A stretch of DNA of 25,985 bases from Cyanobacteria bacterium UBA1221 (GTDB lineage: Bacteria > Cyanobacteriota > Vampirovibrionia > Gastranaerophilales > Gastranaerophilaceae): NCBI GenBank assembly GCA_002309425.1, contig DBXD01000069.1, positions 9,324 through 35,308 of the forward strand, read 5' to 3'. Below the pieces are notes generated by a model. The model did no database searches and was not told the origin of the DNA. It was given only the letters and a program-made list of their open reading frames with translations. Positions 5,887 through 14,416 of this stretch are shown here, piece by piece. Each line of letters begins with the position of its first letter. The stretch's first letter is position 1. The translations under genes were made by a program, and so were the position numbers.

Positions 5887-7764
5887 TTAACCCTGTTTAT
5901 TTTCAGCCCAATAAAGCCTTATAAAGAAACAGGCAACGTGCTGTACGGAATCAACTCTGACCCACTGACGCGTATTTTTAAATCTGATACTGTTCACAGA
6001 TTTTTTGGGGTTTTGATGAGAGAAAGTATATTCTTCACAGTTAAACAGGTAAAACTGACTTCGTGCCGCAAGTTTACAAGCATCTAAAACCTTTGCAGCA
6101 AAATCTTCGTTTCCGACTTTTTTTGCGAGGTAATATGCTGAAATAAGACCCTCCGAACGGGCTCCGTCAGGGAAATAATGATCCCCGAATTCATAATAAA
6201 AGCCCCCTTCATAATCCAGATATGGCGTTTCATTGACCTTATACATCCTGTCCATCATTGCCTGAGCATCACCAAATACAAAGTTTATATAATCGTCTTT
6301 GCGAAATTCTTCTTCCTCGCAATATGCATCTATCGCCTGCATCAACCAGGCATCGGATGGCAAAGAGGTGAATAAATCCCCATATAATTTCGGACGTTCA
6401 TTTACAATCCAGTCAAGTGCAATTTTTGCTTTCTCCCGAACGTCCGAGTTTAATTTCATATCATCTTTGAAATATTTCATAAACAGAGCCAGACCAAACA
6501 AGGCTTCTCCCGGATAATAGAATGAAAAAGTTGCTTTTCTTTCTTCATCAGTCATATTAATAAGCGGTTCTCCGTTGTGAAATCCGGGATGAATGTAATA
6601 TCCCATTATTTCTCCGCTTTCACAAATCCTGCTCAAAAGATGTCTTGTGTAACCTTTTATAAATTCATCATTCGTTTTATCATTTGATATTATTCGGTAT
6701 TGCATCATCATGATTAATGCCAGACCGGTTCCGCCAAGTTTTCCTTTATTATTGTAATATACAAAATAGGCTTTTTCCCCGTTATAATCGTGTTCTTTTG
6801 ATATGGATTTGGTAAATTCCATTGCTTTTCTTGCAGCATTAATATATTTTTCATTATGCGTTTGCTGATATGCTTTTAAAAGCGTAATTGCTCCGCCGCA
6901 ATGCCTCAGGTCATTATAATACAGGTTATCTGCTTTTCTGTCCGGATGTTCATGGTCTTTAAAACTATCCTCGGCACAATCGTAATAGTATAAAAATCTG
7001 CCGTCCTCATACATATTATCTATAAGCCAGTCGGAGGTTTTGATAAATTGCATCAACAAAGTATCATAACTGAAACTGTTATATAAAATATTACCCCTAT
7101 ATATCGGAATAGCTTTCATATAATAAGATACGAAAGCACGTGTCCGGAAAATATAAATTTCATACTCATCTGATTTTGCCAAAATGTTGATTTTTTCGTT
7201 ATTACTTTTTGACATTTTTTCAATAGGTGTCTTTTTTATCAGGGTTAAAAGCGCCTGTCGCAAAGACAGCTGGCTGTTAACAATAGCATCTGTCGGCAGA
7301 TAAAATTGAGCTTCTTCCGTAAACACATTTTTTAGTTCCAATCCGTCAATACCAATTTCAAAACGGTTTTCATTCATTTTGTTACATTGCAAATGCCTTA
7401 TATCGGTCGGTTTTTTGTCTATTACAAATTCCAGTAAAATACGGCAATTTTCATAATCTTTAAGATTAAATTTTTCAAAAGTTTTCTTTTCCCGTAGCTT
7501 TTCAAGGCAGCGATTAATCGTACTCTCAATATCTTTACGTTTACTGCCGTACCTGATAGGTTTTAATCCCGGCTGGAAAAGTGTTATGTATGTGAAGGAT
7601 ATTTTTGGGTTAAAATCCCAGACACCTTTAAAATCCAAGTCTGATAGTTTAACAGATACTTTATGAATTAAGGCATTCCGAATACGCCTCAACAATATAT
7701 TCATGCAATCATAATCTTGTGAATAATATTTTCTCTCTTTACTGTTAACTATACTGTAATCCAT
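5887..7764 (-). CDS. AMMECR1-like domain fused to an alpha/alpha-toroid (six-hairpin) domain
   Basis: The protein has 625 residues and no signal peptide or membrane span, so it is probably cytoplasmic. Residues about 25-215 resemble the AMMECR1 fold: a strand with TLFQPGLKPIRYGS where AMMECR1 has its conserved basic/glycine loop, a helix, EFVI, an IGIDGLEL strand pair, then FYLPTDA and a helix ending in RTRAF. Residues about 230-620 are built of repeated helical hairpins with many aromatic and Gly-Gly/Gly-Thr-Gly turns (HCGGAITLLKAYQ, LGGTGLALIMMMQY, YPGEALFGLALFMKY, DAWLMQAIDAY, ARSEGLISAYYLAKK). This is characteristic of glycosidase/epimerase/lyase-type alpha/alpha toroids. Substrate unknown. 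Both assignments rest on pattern recognition. The ATG has only a weak Shine-Dalgarno. Confidence 0.6.
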   Translation of the reverse strand: MDYSIVNSKERKYYSQDYDCMNILLRRIRNALIHKVSVKLSDLDFKGVWDFNPKISFTYITLFQPGLKPIRYGSKRKDIESTINRCLEKLREKKTFEKFNLKDYENCRILLEFVIDKKPTDIRHLQCNKMNENRFEIGIDGLELKNVFTEEAQFYLPTDAIVNSQLSLRQALLTLIKKTPIEKMSKSNNEKINILAKSDEYEIYIFRTRAFVSYYMKAIPIYRGNILYNSFSYDTLLMQFIKTSDWLIDNMYEDGRFLYYYDCAEDSFKDHEHPDRKADNLYYNDLRHCGGAITLLKAYQQTHNEKYINAARKAMEFTKSISKEHDYNGEKAYFVYYNNKGKLGGTGLALIMMMQYRIISNDKTNDEFIKGYTRHLLSRICESGEIMGYYIHPGFHNGEPLINMTDEERKATFSFYYPGEALFGLALFMKYFKDDMKLNSDVREKAKIALDWIVNERPKLYGDLFTSLPSDAWLMQAIDAYCEEEEFRKDDYINFVFGDAQAMMDRMYKVNETPYLDYEGGFYYEFGDHYFPDGARSEGLISAYYLAKKVGNEDFAAKVLDACKLAARSQFYLFNCEEYTFSHQNPKKSVNSIRFKNTRQWVRVDSVQHVACFFIRLYWAENKQG

Positions 7765-7933
7765 GAGCCAATTGTATCATACATTTTGCTTTTTGTAAAA
7801 ATTTTAAATTCGGAACATATATTAAGAAATGTTAAGCAAATAATAGTCGTCTGTCAATTTTCATATCACAAAATACTTTATATAAGTAAGGGGAACAAGG
7901 TTCTTTTGGGGAAAATAAAAAAGGAGCTAAAAT

Positions 7934-9949
7934 ATGTCGTTTTGGAACATCTCGCCAGCGTATGCGCAAGGGTTTTTTAGGGCTAAGGAAGCGTATTACA
8001 ATGCCATGAACTGGCCTTTCGGGTATAGTTTAAACTTCTTAGGTGATACTTATTACGGGAATTTTGAACTTGGACAGGTAGATTACAATACTGCCTTTAA
8101 TGTAAACATGTTGTTACATAATCCGTTCTATGTTCCATATATACCGACAAATGTAGGCGGCGGAATGAACGACATTGATTATTCACAAATAAATCTCGCT
8201 GCAGACAAAACAATACTGCAATGTAAATTTGCAAGTTTGGGTGCAAATTTGAATGACCTGCTGGGGAATATAAATTCTGCTTTGGCTTCCAAGGATTTAA
8301 CCGACGGACAAAGAACTGAACTTGAAAAATTAAAAGCTCAAACGGAAGATTTACTAAAAAGAAGGGAAGATTTTGCTAAAAAATCTCCCGATATGGAAAT
8401 AGCTGATGCTGCAGCGCAAATGGAAGCTCTGTACGGTGAATTTTACGATTTAAACGGAGAGTTTAATAATTTGGCAAACAAAATCAGGGCAGGTGAAGAT
8501 GTAACACCGCCTCAAACACAAAAAACGCCTGAAGAAATTGCTCAGGAATATGAAAGCACAACGAAACCTGCTATTCAAGAATTATTAGATAATCCTGATG
8601 TCAGCGAAGAAGATAAACAGGCTCTCAGAGAATTGAAGGAAAGACTTGAAAAAGCTATTCAAGATGGTGCTTCTCAGGAAGAATTAAATGAAATATATGA
8701 CGAACTGCAAAATAAGATTAACGGTATACAGTCAAATCTTCCGCAAGAACAAGTTGAACAGGATGATGAGGATGAAACTCCTATAGAAGAAATGTCTGTT
8801 GCCGATATAAAAGATAAACTTAAAAATGAAATAAAACCTGAAATAAGAAATTTGCAGAATGACAAATATCTTGATGACGAAGATAAACGAGAACTTCGAG
8901 ATAAACAAAAAGAACTTCAGGATGCTATAAGAAATGGGGCATCAGAAGATGAAATAAGGGCTCTGTACAAAGAATTAAAAGATATGATAACTGTTGCAAA
9001 AGTAAAGAGTGAAGTCGGAAAAACGATAGATCCTGATTTGGATGGTTCATATCTTTCAGATGAAGATAAGGAAGAATTACAAACAAAAGTAGAAGAACTC
9101 GAAAACGCACTTGCAGAGGGTGCTCCGGATGAAGAAATACAGGAGCGTCTGGAAGAAATAGCCGAAATGATTGAAGATGCAAAAGATGAAATTGGCGCTG
9201 CAAAATCAAGAGAAAATGCTGAATATGCAAAAGAAAAAGAAAAATTGGATAAGGAATACAAACAATTAAAAGAAGATATGAAAAATTCAAAAATAGGAGA
9301 AGGTAATGAATTAAGCGGTTACTTATCCGACAAAGACAAAAAAGATTTAAGTGATTTGATGGCAAAATACGACAAAGCCGTCCAGGATAAAAAACCTGTT
9401 ACAGAATTGGAAAGTATTATAAATGAAATAAAAGAGAAACAAAAAGCACTTGAAGACAAAGCTCAGAGTAACCATGACTCTTCTTTTGAAATTGCTGCTA
9501 ATATTTATAATGCCGCAATTGGGTGGGATACACGACTTATCGGTACAGGAGAAAAAGAACAAATTATAATAGACAACGTCAAGGCCATAACAAAAGATAA
9601 TGTAATATATGTTTTAAGAGCCTGGAATGAAAAAGCTCTTTCGAGAACAAATAAACGTGGAAGAAATGATATTTGTATACTTGAAACAATAAGTGAAGAA
9701 TTTATGGCCAGCAGCAAAAAACAACAAATGTTAATTAATCATATACTTGATGCAGTTGAAGGATATGCTAAAGAAAACGGTCTTTATGATAAAGCTAAAC
9801 CTTATCTGACAACAATAAGAGGTCAGTTCAAATCTTGGTACAGACTTGGAAATAAAAAGGGTGCATATAAAGACTTTAGGGATATGTTAAAAGAAGTCTT
9901 TGATATTCCGTCGGAAGAAGATGAACATAAAAAAATTAATGATCGGTAA
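7934..9949 (+). CDS. Acidic helical-repeat protein with annexin-like C-terminal segment
   Basis: 671 residues, very rich in Glu, Lys and Asp, with no signal peptide or membrane span. Residues 1-80 are aromatic-rich and unlike the rest. At least four units of about 50 residues follow, at roughly 211-263, 300-353, 364-415 and 455-505. Each has the order (L/V)S(D/E)EDK, a long helix, (D/E/N)GA(S/P) and a second helix ending in EL..I. A more distant unit lies at 104-180. The C-terminal 165 residues differ: the stretch near 522-560 (IYNAAIGWDT..GTGEKEQIIIDNV) recalls the calcium-binding turn and helix of an annexin repeat, without certainty. A good Shine-Dalgarno (AAGGAG, 7-8 bases before the ATG) supports the start. 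A strong terminator follows. Likely a structural or scaffold protein; function unknown. Confidence 0.7.
   Translation: MSFWNISPAYAQGFFRAKEAYYNAMNWPFGYSLNFLGDTYYGNFELGQVDYNTAFNVNMLLHNPFYVPYIPTNVGGGMNDIDYSQINLAADKTILQCKFASLGANLNDLLGNINSALASKDLTDGQRTELEKLKAQTEDLLKRREDFAKKSPDMEIADAAAQMEALYGEFYDLNGEFNNLANKIRAGEDVTPPQTQKTPEEIAQEYESTTKPAIQELLDNPDVSEEDKQALRELKERLEKAIQDGASQEELNEIYDELQNKINGIQSNLPQEQVEQDDEDETPIEEMSVADIKDKLKNEIKPEIRNLQNDKYLDDEDKRELRDKQKELQDAIRNGASEDEIRALYKELKDMITVAKVKSEVGKTIDPDLDGSYLSDEDKEELQTKVEELENALAEGAPDEEIQERLEEIAEMIEDAKDEIGAAKSRENAEYAKEKEKLDKEYKQLKEDMKNSKIGEGNELSGYLSDKDKKDLSDLMAKYDKAVQDKKPVTELESIINEIKEKQKALEDKAQSNHDSSFEIAANIYNAAIGWDTRLIGTGEKEQIIIDNVKAITKDNVIYVLRAWNEKALSRTNKRGRNDICILETISEEFMASSKKQQMLINHILDAVEGYAKENGLYDKAKPYLTTIRGQFKSWYRLGNKKGAYKDFRDMLKEVFDIPSEEDEHKKINDR
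8564..9448 (+). repeat. Tandem degenerate helical repeats inside the 671-residue gene
   Basis: Four recognisable units at protein residues 211-263, 300-353, 364-415 and 455-505 share the turn SEEDK/DDEDK/SDEDK/SDKDK and the turn DGAS/NGAS/EGAP. The DNA copies have diverged, so duplication is old and selection acts on the protein. Confidence 0.7.
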
Positions 9950-10034
9950 TTTGATAAATAAATATTATACTTGAATGATTCCTCAAAAATGGTTAAAGGG
10001 TTGGTTACCCAAGATGGTTAGTGTAGAAATATGG

Positions 10035-10061
10035 ACCCTGCGTAACGCAGGGTTTTCTTTT
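10035..10061 (+). terminator. Intrinsic terminator after the helical-repeat gene
   Basis: ACCCTGCG (10035-10042), loop TAA, CGCAGGGT (10046-10053), then TTTCTTTT. An eight-pair stem with a T-rich tail, about 85 bases after the stop codon at 9949. The 85 bases between contain only a small GGGT/ACCC hairpin. Confidence 0.88.
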
Positions 10062-10094
10062 GCTTTAAATATTCCGCACTGTTTTTATTTCCGC

Positions 10095-10120
10095 AAAAAA
10101 AATCCGAAATCTCTTTCGGA
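10095..10120 (-). terminator. Intrinsic terminator for the minus-strand TPR gene/operon
   Basis: Minus strand: TCCGAAA (10120-10114), loop GAGA, TTTCGGA (10109-10103), followed by eight T (10102-10095). It lies 40-60 bases after the stop of the 10159 gene and faces the terminator at 10035-10061. Confidence 0.88.
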
Positions 10121-10158
10121 ATAGTGGTTAGATATATTCAGTAGTTTGTGATTAGAGT

Positions 10159-10557
10159 TCAATTTAAAATAAATTGATATGAAAGAAGTTTTTTGGCATT
10201 ATTTTTCTGATAGGTCAAAACAATTTGTGCCAGCACAAATAAGGACAATAAATTCATAATATTTGTATACCCGTTCAGACCAATCCAGCTCATTATACAT
10301 ACAAGAAAAACCATAAATACATTGTGAATAAGCGAGAGTTTTTGTTCCTGTTTTCTTATTGTTTTATTAAAATTTGATTTGTAAATTCTGTTTTCCGGCT
10401 CAAATTTTATTGCCCTGTTAAAATATTTGAGAGCCTGTTTATAATCTTTTCTGTACTTTGTTAAAAATACACCGTAATCATTGTATAAAGTTGCATTATT
10501 TAAATTTGTACTTATCGCTTTTCTGTATTCATATTCCATCACATCTAATCTGTTCAT
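10159..10557 (-). CDS. Small TPR protein with two C-terminal membrane segments
   Basis: 132 residues. Near residues 22-57 there is one canonical tetratricopeptide unit (ATLYNDYGVFLTKYRKDY and ALKYFNRAIKFEPEN). Two hydrophobic spans follow at about residues 78-96 and 100-116, and a short basic tail ends the protein. This suggests a membrane-anchored TPR adaptor with the TPR in the cytoplasm. The frame is open nine codons further upstream, but AAGGAGA stands eight bases before the ATG at 10557, so that is the start I use. It is the last gene of the minus-strand group 14366-10159 and is followed by a strong terminator, 73 bases after the TolC-family gene. Partner unknown. Confidence 0.75.
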   Translation of the reverse strand: MNRLDVMEYEYRKAISTNLNNATLYNDYGVFLTKYRKDYKQALKYFNRAIKFEPENRIYKSNFNKTIRKQEQKLSLIHNVFMVFLVCIMSWIGLNGYTNIMNLLSLFVLAQIVLTYQKNNAKKLLSYQFILN

Positions 10558-10630
10558 GATTTTCTCTCCTTGTTTTGCTAACAAGAAGATATTATTCTAC
10601 GTATGTGTCAAAAACGGACGTATAAAAAAT

Positions 10631-12187
10631 TTATAATTTGTATTCTTTTCTTATTTTTTTTCTTTGCTCTTTTTCATCACAATTCATCCACCTTGAAATA
10701 TTTTCAATCAGGTCCTCATTATGGTAGTGCATTGCATGCTCTGATTTGTGGTGAATATCAATTAAATGACTATGTGTGGCTCTTTCTACTTCAATTAGTG
10801 CCAAATTATATTTATATAGAGCATTAATATATTTATTCAGGGCATTTTGATAATTGTTTCTTGCTGTTTGGAGTGCTACATAGTCCGCTTTATTTTTGTT
10901 ATAATCATCCATAACAATTTTCAGGTGGTCATAAGCATTTGCAGCTGCGACCTGTGCTATCGGAAATTCCAGCTCAGTCCTGTTTAACTCTGTAAGAGCT
11001 CTCTGAACTCTGAAATACAAGTTCTTTTTAAACAAAACTATTTCGTTATCTGCTATGTTTAGTTGCGCATCAGCACCTTTTATACTATGCCTCAAATTCA
11101 TCAGATTTACGTTTGAATTAAGGGAAACCCCAACCTGCAAACTGTTATCACCTTTTAAGTGGTTATTATTATAGTATCCGTAGCCTGCATTCACCATTAA
11201 GTCAGGCAGATAAGTTCTTTTTACATAATTTAAGGATTGCTCCATTGCCTTAAATGTTGCAATTAAAACCTTTAAATCCGGACTGTTTTTGTACGCAATT
11301 TCGGCAGCTTCTTTTCCTGAAAACGGCAAAACTTCCGGCACAAATTCTTTTGAATTTTTATCGTTTATAAATTCATTATTATATGCATAAGTATTTGTAT
11401 TTGCTATGGTGTATTCTTCCGGTTTTTCAACGTACATTGAATTATTCAAATCTATTTTTGCATTTATAAAATCATTTTTTGCCTGTAAATAACTGACCCT
11501 TGATACGTTGTAATTAAATCTTGCACTCGAAACATCGGCTTCTCTTGAAGAATCTTTTTGCGCAAGTTTTTCCGCCATATTTAAAAATTCTTCGTTCAAT
11601 TCATAATTCTTTTTTTCTATTTGCATTCTGGATTGTGCAAGCAGCAACGCATAGTATTTTTCTTTTACATCAAACAGCGTTTCGCATAAACTGTCTATAA
11701 ATTCATATTCCGCTCCGATTTTATAAAATTCCTCCATCTTTATATAAGCGGTAGTTTTGCCGAAATTATATACCAATTTATTGACCGTAATTGCGACATT
11801 CGGAAATTCGCTTACATGGTCATGGTATTCTTTTCCGTAAGAGTGATTGGTATTATAAAAACCCATGCCTGCTCCTATTACGGGAAAATATTCCGATTTT
11901 GCAATTCCGACATTACTTCTTGCAATATCAAGATTATATTTGTATTTTTTTATAACGGGACTGTTATGAAAAGCTATTGAAACACAATCATAAACACTTA
12001 ATACGTCATTTTTTTCAATAAATACTTTTGCAAATAAATCCGCATGTTCGTCATGTTCATTATGGCTTATATGTGACTTGACAGTACTATTTTTATGTGA
12101 TGCGGAATATGACGGCAGCATAAAATTTACACAACAAAAAGCTGCTATTGTCAGGGTTAAGCTTATCTTCTTTATTCGGTCAGTCAT
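10631..12187 (-). CDS. TolC-family outer-membrane efflux/secretion protein
   Basis: TolC-type proteins form a trimeric outer-membrane beta-barrel with a long periplasmic helical tunnel for type I secretion or multidrug efflux. The 518-residue product begins with a signal peptide (KKISLTLTIAAFCCVNFML, cleavage around residue 30). It shows the internal two-fold repeat of the family: first half near 62-240 (VYDCVSIAFHNSPVIKKYKY, GIAKSEYFPVIGAGMGFY) and second half near 285-480 (AAEIAYKNSPDLKVL, RTYLPDLMVNAGYGYY). Long coiled-coil helices are present in both. Odd points are His-rich stretches just after the signal peptide (SHNEHDEHAD) and near the C-terminus (HSHLIDIHHKSEHAMHYHNE), suggesting metal binding. 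No periplasmic adaptor or ABC/RND pump gene is adjacent. No Shine-Dalgarno; see the promoter at 12194. Confidence 0.9.
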   Translation of the reverse strand: MTDRIKKISLTLTIAAFCCVNFMLPSYSASHKNSTVKSHISHNEHDEHADLFAKVFIEKNDVLSVYDCVSIAFHNSPVIKKYKYNLDIARSNVGIAKSEYFPVIGAGMGFYNTNHSYGKEYHDHVSEFPNVAITVNKLVYNFGKTTAYIKMEEFYKIGAEYEFIDSLCETLFDVKEKYYALLLAQSRMQIEKKNYELNEEFLNMAEKLAQKDSSREADVSSARFNYNVSRVSYLQAKNDFINAKIDLNNSMYVEKPEEYTIANTNTYAYNNEFINDKNSKEFVPEVLPFSGKEAAEIAYKNSPDLKVLIATFKAMEQSLNYVKRTYLPDLMVNAGYGYYNNNHLKGDNSLQVGVSLNSNVNLMNLRHSIKGADAQLNIADNEIVLFKKNLYFRVQRALTELNRTELEFPIAQVAAANAYDHLKIVMDDYNKNKADYVALQTARNNYQNALNKYINALYKYNLALIEVERATHSHLIDIHHKSEHAMHYHNEDLIENISRWMNCDEKEQRKKIRKEYKL

Positions 12188-12193
12188 ACCGGG

Positions 12194-12202
12194 ATTATAT
12201 CA
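12194..12202 (-). promoter_or_regulatory. Extended -10 promoter of the TolC-family gene, predicting a leaderless mRNA
   Basis: Minus strand TGA-TATAAT (12202-12194) fits TGnTATAAT. Exactly six bases (CCCGGT) separate it from the ATG, so the expected start site is the A of the ATG. The -35 region (TAAAAA, 12222-12217) is weak and overlaps the end of the preceding gene. Confidence 0.6.
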
Positions 12203-12211
12203 CAAATAAAC

Positions 12212-12844
12212 TTATATTTTTACAAATTTTGTTTTCGGCTGTTTGCAAATCGGACATACGTATGTATCGGGTTCTTTTGTTATATCTCCCTCGTAAATAT
12301 ATCCGCAAATTTCACATTTATAACGTATTTTGTTTTCTTCTTGCGGGACATTTTCTTCTATAAATGTCGGAGCAGCTTTCGGGCTCGTTCCTTTTTTAAC
12401 TTGATGATAGTAAGCATATGTCATAGGAATTTCGTCTTTCAAAATATCACATTCGGCAATTTTGCCCAAAAATATTGTATGAGTTTCGGTTTCCATTTGA
12501 TTTATAACATCACAAACTATATAACCAGCAGAATCTTTAAGAACCTTTAGGTCATAAACTTCTTCCGTTTCAAAGTTTTCAAATTTATTTACATCTCTGC
12601 CTGACTGAAATCCGAAAACAGGAATAACCATATCGTTAACATCAATACTCAATATAGAAATCCCGAATTTTTTGGTATTTTTTATACATTGGTTTGTAAA
12701 ATTGTCATGATTAATACTAACTGCAATTGTATCATGTGTAACCTGCATTGCGCTGTTAGCAATACACCCCGTTGGTTTATCTCCGTTTTTTGTCGAAACA
12801 ACATAAACTCCATATGATAATTTTCTTAAAACATTTTTGTTCAT
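12212..12844 (-). CDS. Flavin reductase-like protein with C-terminal rubredoxin domain
   Basis: This resembles high-molecular-weight rubredoxins (NAD(P)H:FMN reductase domain plus rubredoxin). In anaerobes these pass electrons to flavodiiron proteins or rubrerythrins that remove O2, NO or peroxide. Residues 1-150 fit the FMN-binding split barrel (YGVYVVSTKNGDKPTGCIAN, the flavin-binding start; FQSGRDVNKF; FLGKIAECDIL). Residues 174-210 are a rubredoxin with Cys177, Cys180, Cys197 and Cys200 (CEICG and CPICK). The interval between the cysteine pairs is short (16 residues), as in rubrerythrin-type rubredoxin domains. AGGGGGA lies a few bases before the ATG. It precedes the TolC-family gene by 24 bases. 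Confidence 0.9.
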   Translation of the reverse strand: MNKNVLRKLSYGVYVVSTKNGDKPTGCIANSAMQVTHDTIAVSINHDNFTNQCIKNTKKFGISILSIDVNDMVIPVFGFQSGRDVNKFENFETEEVYDLKVLKDSAGYIVCDVINQMETETHTIFLGKIAECDILKDEIPMTYAYYHQVKKGTSPKAAPTFIEENVPQEENKIRYKCEICGYIYEGDITKEPDTYVCPICKQPKTKFVKI

Positions 12845-12864
12845 ATATCCCCCTGTTTTTTATT

Positions 12865-12873
12865 ATTATAGCA
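12865..12873 (-). promoter_or_regulatory. Extended -10 promoter of the flavin reductase-rubredoxin gene
   Basis: Minus strand TGC-TATAAT (12873-12865). Predicted start about 12858, giving a leader of about 14 bases that holds the AGGGGGA Shine-Dalgarno. No good -35; the TG extension may compensate. Confidence 0.6.
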
Positions 12874-12914
12874 TGAATGGTTTTACGAAAATAACTCAAC
12901 AAGATAGAAATACA

Positions 12915-14366
12915 TTATAAACCTGTGTAGACATTCAGTTTAAAATATTCAATTAATTCCAAGACAGATGAAAGCTCATTATAAAAATCTTTTCCGTCAA
13001 CTTTTTTAAATAAATGTCCAAATTCAAACAGATTTTTTCTGGTTGATATTGCAATAATCATCTTATCATCACAAAAAGAGCATTTTGCTTTATTTGTACC
13101 AAAAGCTGTTGTAAGATTTAAAAATCTTTCCATAAAAGCCGTTGTGAGAAGATATCTTGCTTCAACCTGGTCCTGAGAATATGCTTCAAATCGGCTTGCC
13201 CATTTTACATCTTCTAGTATAACTTTTTCTAATTTTAGTTTTTTCTTATCAAAAGAATTTTTTAGACTTTTCAAAAGGGTAAATATCGAATTCGGAACAA
13301 AACATAAAAAACTTGCTGCGGCATAAATAACAACAAGACCTAATACTCCCACAACAAACTTATAAAGAATAGAATTCGGATGAGGGTCTAAACAGCAATA
13401 CAAAAAAGATAAAAATATTAATAAATATATAACTAATGCTTTTAAATAAGGTGCAAAAATGTTATTGCGGGTATAAATATCCTTCTTTGTACAAAATAAA
13501 GTTTTTGATTTTATTTTTTTATTAAATTGAAACCCGATTATAATACCCTTAAACACAGGCATTTGCCAATAAAGAGGATATATGTGACAATCACGCTTTT
13601 TAGTATTATATCCTGTAACAACTGCTTTTATAAGTTTCGCTTCTTCTATTAAAAAATCAACCCCCTTATAATGACCCAAAAACGTATCATCAGCAGCTAC
13701 GGGTTTAATATCCTGTTCCGGAGTATGTATTTCTTGCATTTCAAAATTGGCAAAGATATGACTCTCTTTAAGTTCATGATTTGTGAAAAGTTTGTTTTCC
13801 GAGGCATATGTGATATTGCTGAAATTGTCAAAAATTTTTGCTTTTGTCAATTTTTCTTCTTCTTCAAATTCAGAGGCTTTTGAAAAAGGATAACATATAA
13901 TCCAAATTATAAGAACAGAATAAAAGTATTTATTCAAAGCTGCAAAATAAACAGTAGCACTTTCTGTCCAAATAATAAAACAGAGTGATATAGCAATTAA
14001 AAATGTTAGCCCGATAAGTTTTGGAATGCTCTTTGTTATAAAGTTGTTTTTTCTTTTTGATTTTGTTTTTTTGGGATATTTTATTTGGGTTGACCCATAT
14101 ACAATTAAAAATATCAAACATAGTATTGCAAAAATTTTTATATCATTAATATGATATTCTATTATGTTCTCAAAATTAAAATCAAAAAAACAGCATATAA
14201 AACATATTGCAATAACAATAATTTCATTTCGAAACATTGTTTTTAGAGATTTAATTCTGTATTTTTCCAGTTTATCCAGTAATTCTTTTGAATATTTGTC
14301 AAAAACATTTTTATCAAAATCATTTATATCATTGTTATTTTTTTCCGGATTAATCTTTTTTGACAT
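12915..14366 (-). CDS. DUF3137-type membrane protein with an extra membrane pair
   Basis: 483 residues. The C-terminal half carries signatures I associate with DUF3137: GHYKGVDFLIEEAKLI (231-246), EDVKWASRFEAYSQDQVEARYLL in pieces around 385-406, and a final AISTRKNLFEFG region. Hydrophobic spans lie at about 46-62, 76-92, 115-135 and 146-162. A further pair at about 308-326 and 336-358 interrupts the soluble part, whereas family members I recall have membrane spans only at the N-terminus. The family's biochemical function is unknown. AGAGG six bases before the ATG supports the start. It is the first gene of the minus-strand group ending at 10159 and is divergent from the response regulator. 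Confidence 0.7.
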   Translation of the reverse strand: MSKKINPEKNNNDINDFDKNVFDKYSKELLDKLEKYRIKSLKTMFRNEIIVIAICFICCFFDFNFENIIEYHINDIKIFAILCLIFLIVYGSTQIKYPKKTKSKRKNNFITKSIPKLIGLTFLIAISLCFIIWTESATVYFAALNKYFYSVLIIWIICYPFSKASEFEEEEKLTKAKIFDNFSNITYASENKLFTNHELKESHIFANFEMQEIHTPEQDIKPVAADDTFLGHYKGVDFLIEEAKLIKAVVTGYNTKKRDCHIYPLYWQMPVFKGIIIGFQFNKKIKSKTLFCTKKDIYTRNNIFAPYLKALVIYLLIFLSFLYCCLDPHPNSILYKFVVGVLGLVVIYAAASFLCFVPNSIFTLLKSLKNSFDKKKLKLEKVILEDVKWASRFEAYSQDQVEARYLLTTAFMERFLNLTTAFGTNKAKCSFCDDKMIIAISTRKNLFEFGHLFKKVDGKDFYNELSSVLELIEYFKLNVYTGL

Positions 14367-14416
14367 AAAAAACCTCTATGACTAATACTATATGACATTA
14401 AAAAATTAATCAATTT

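Noticed and set aside
8917..9365. Serine- and leucine-rich minus-strand frames inside the helical-repeat gene
   Set aside because: They are shadows of the Glu/Lys/Asp-rich coding strand and lack start signals.
9950..10034. A small RNA gene ending at the 10035 terminator
   Set aside because: No convincing promoter and only a four-pair hairpin; the terminator is explained by the upstream gene.
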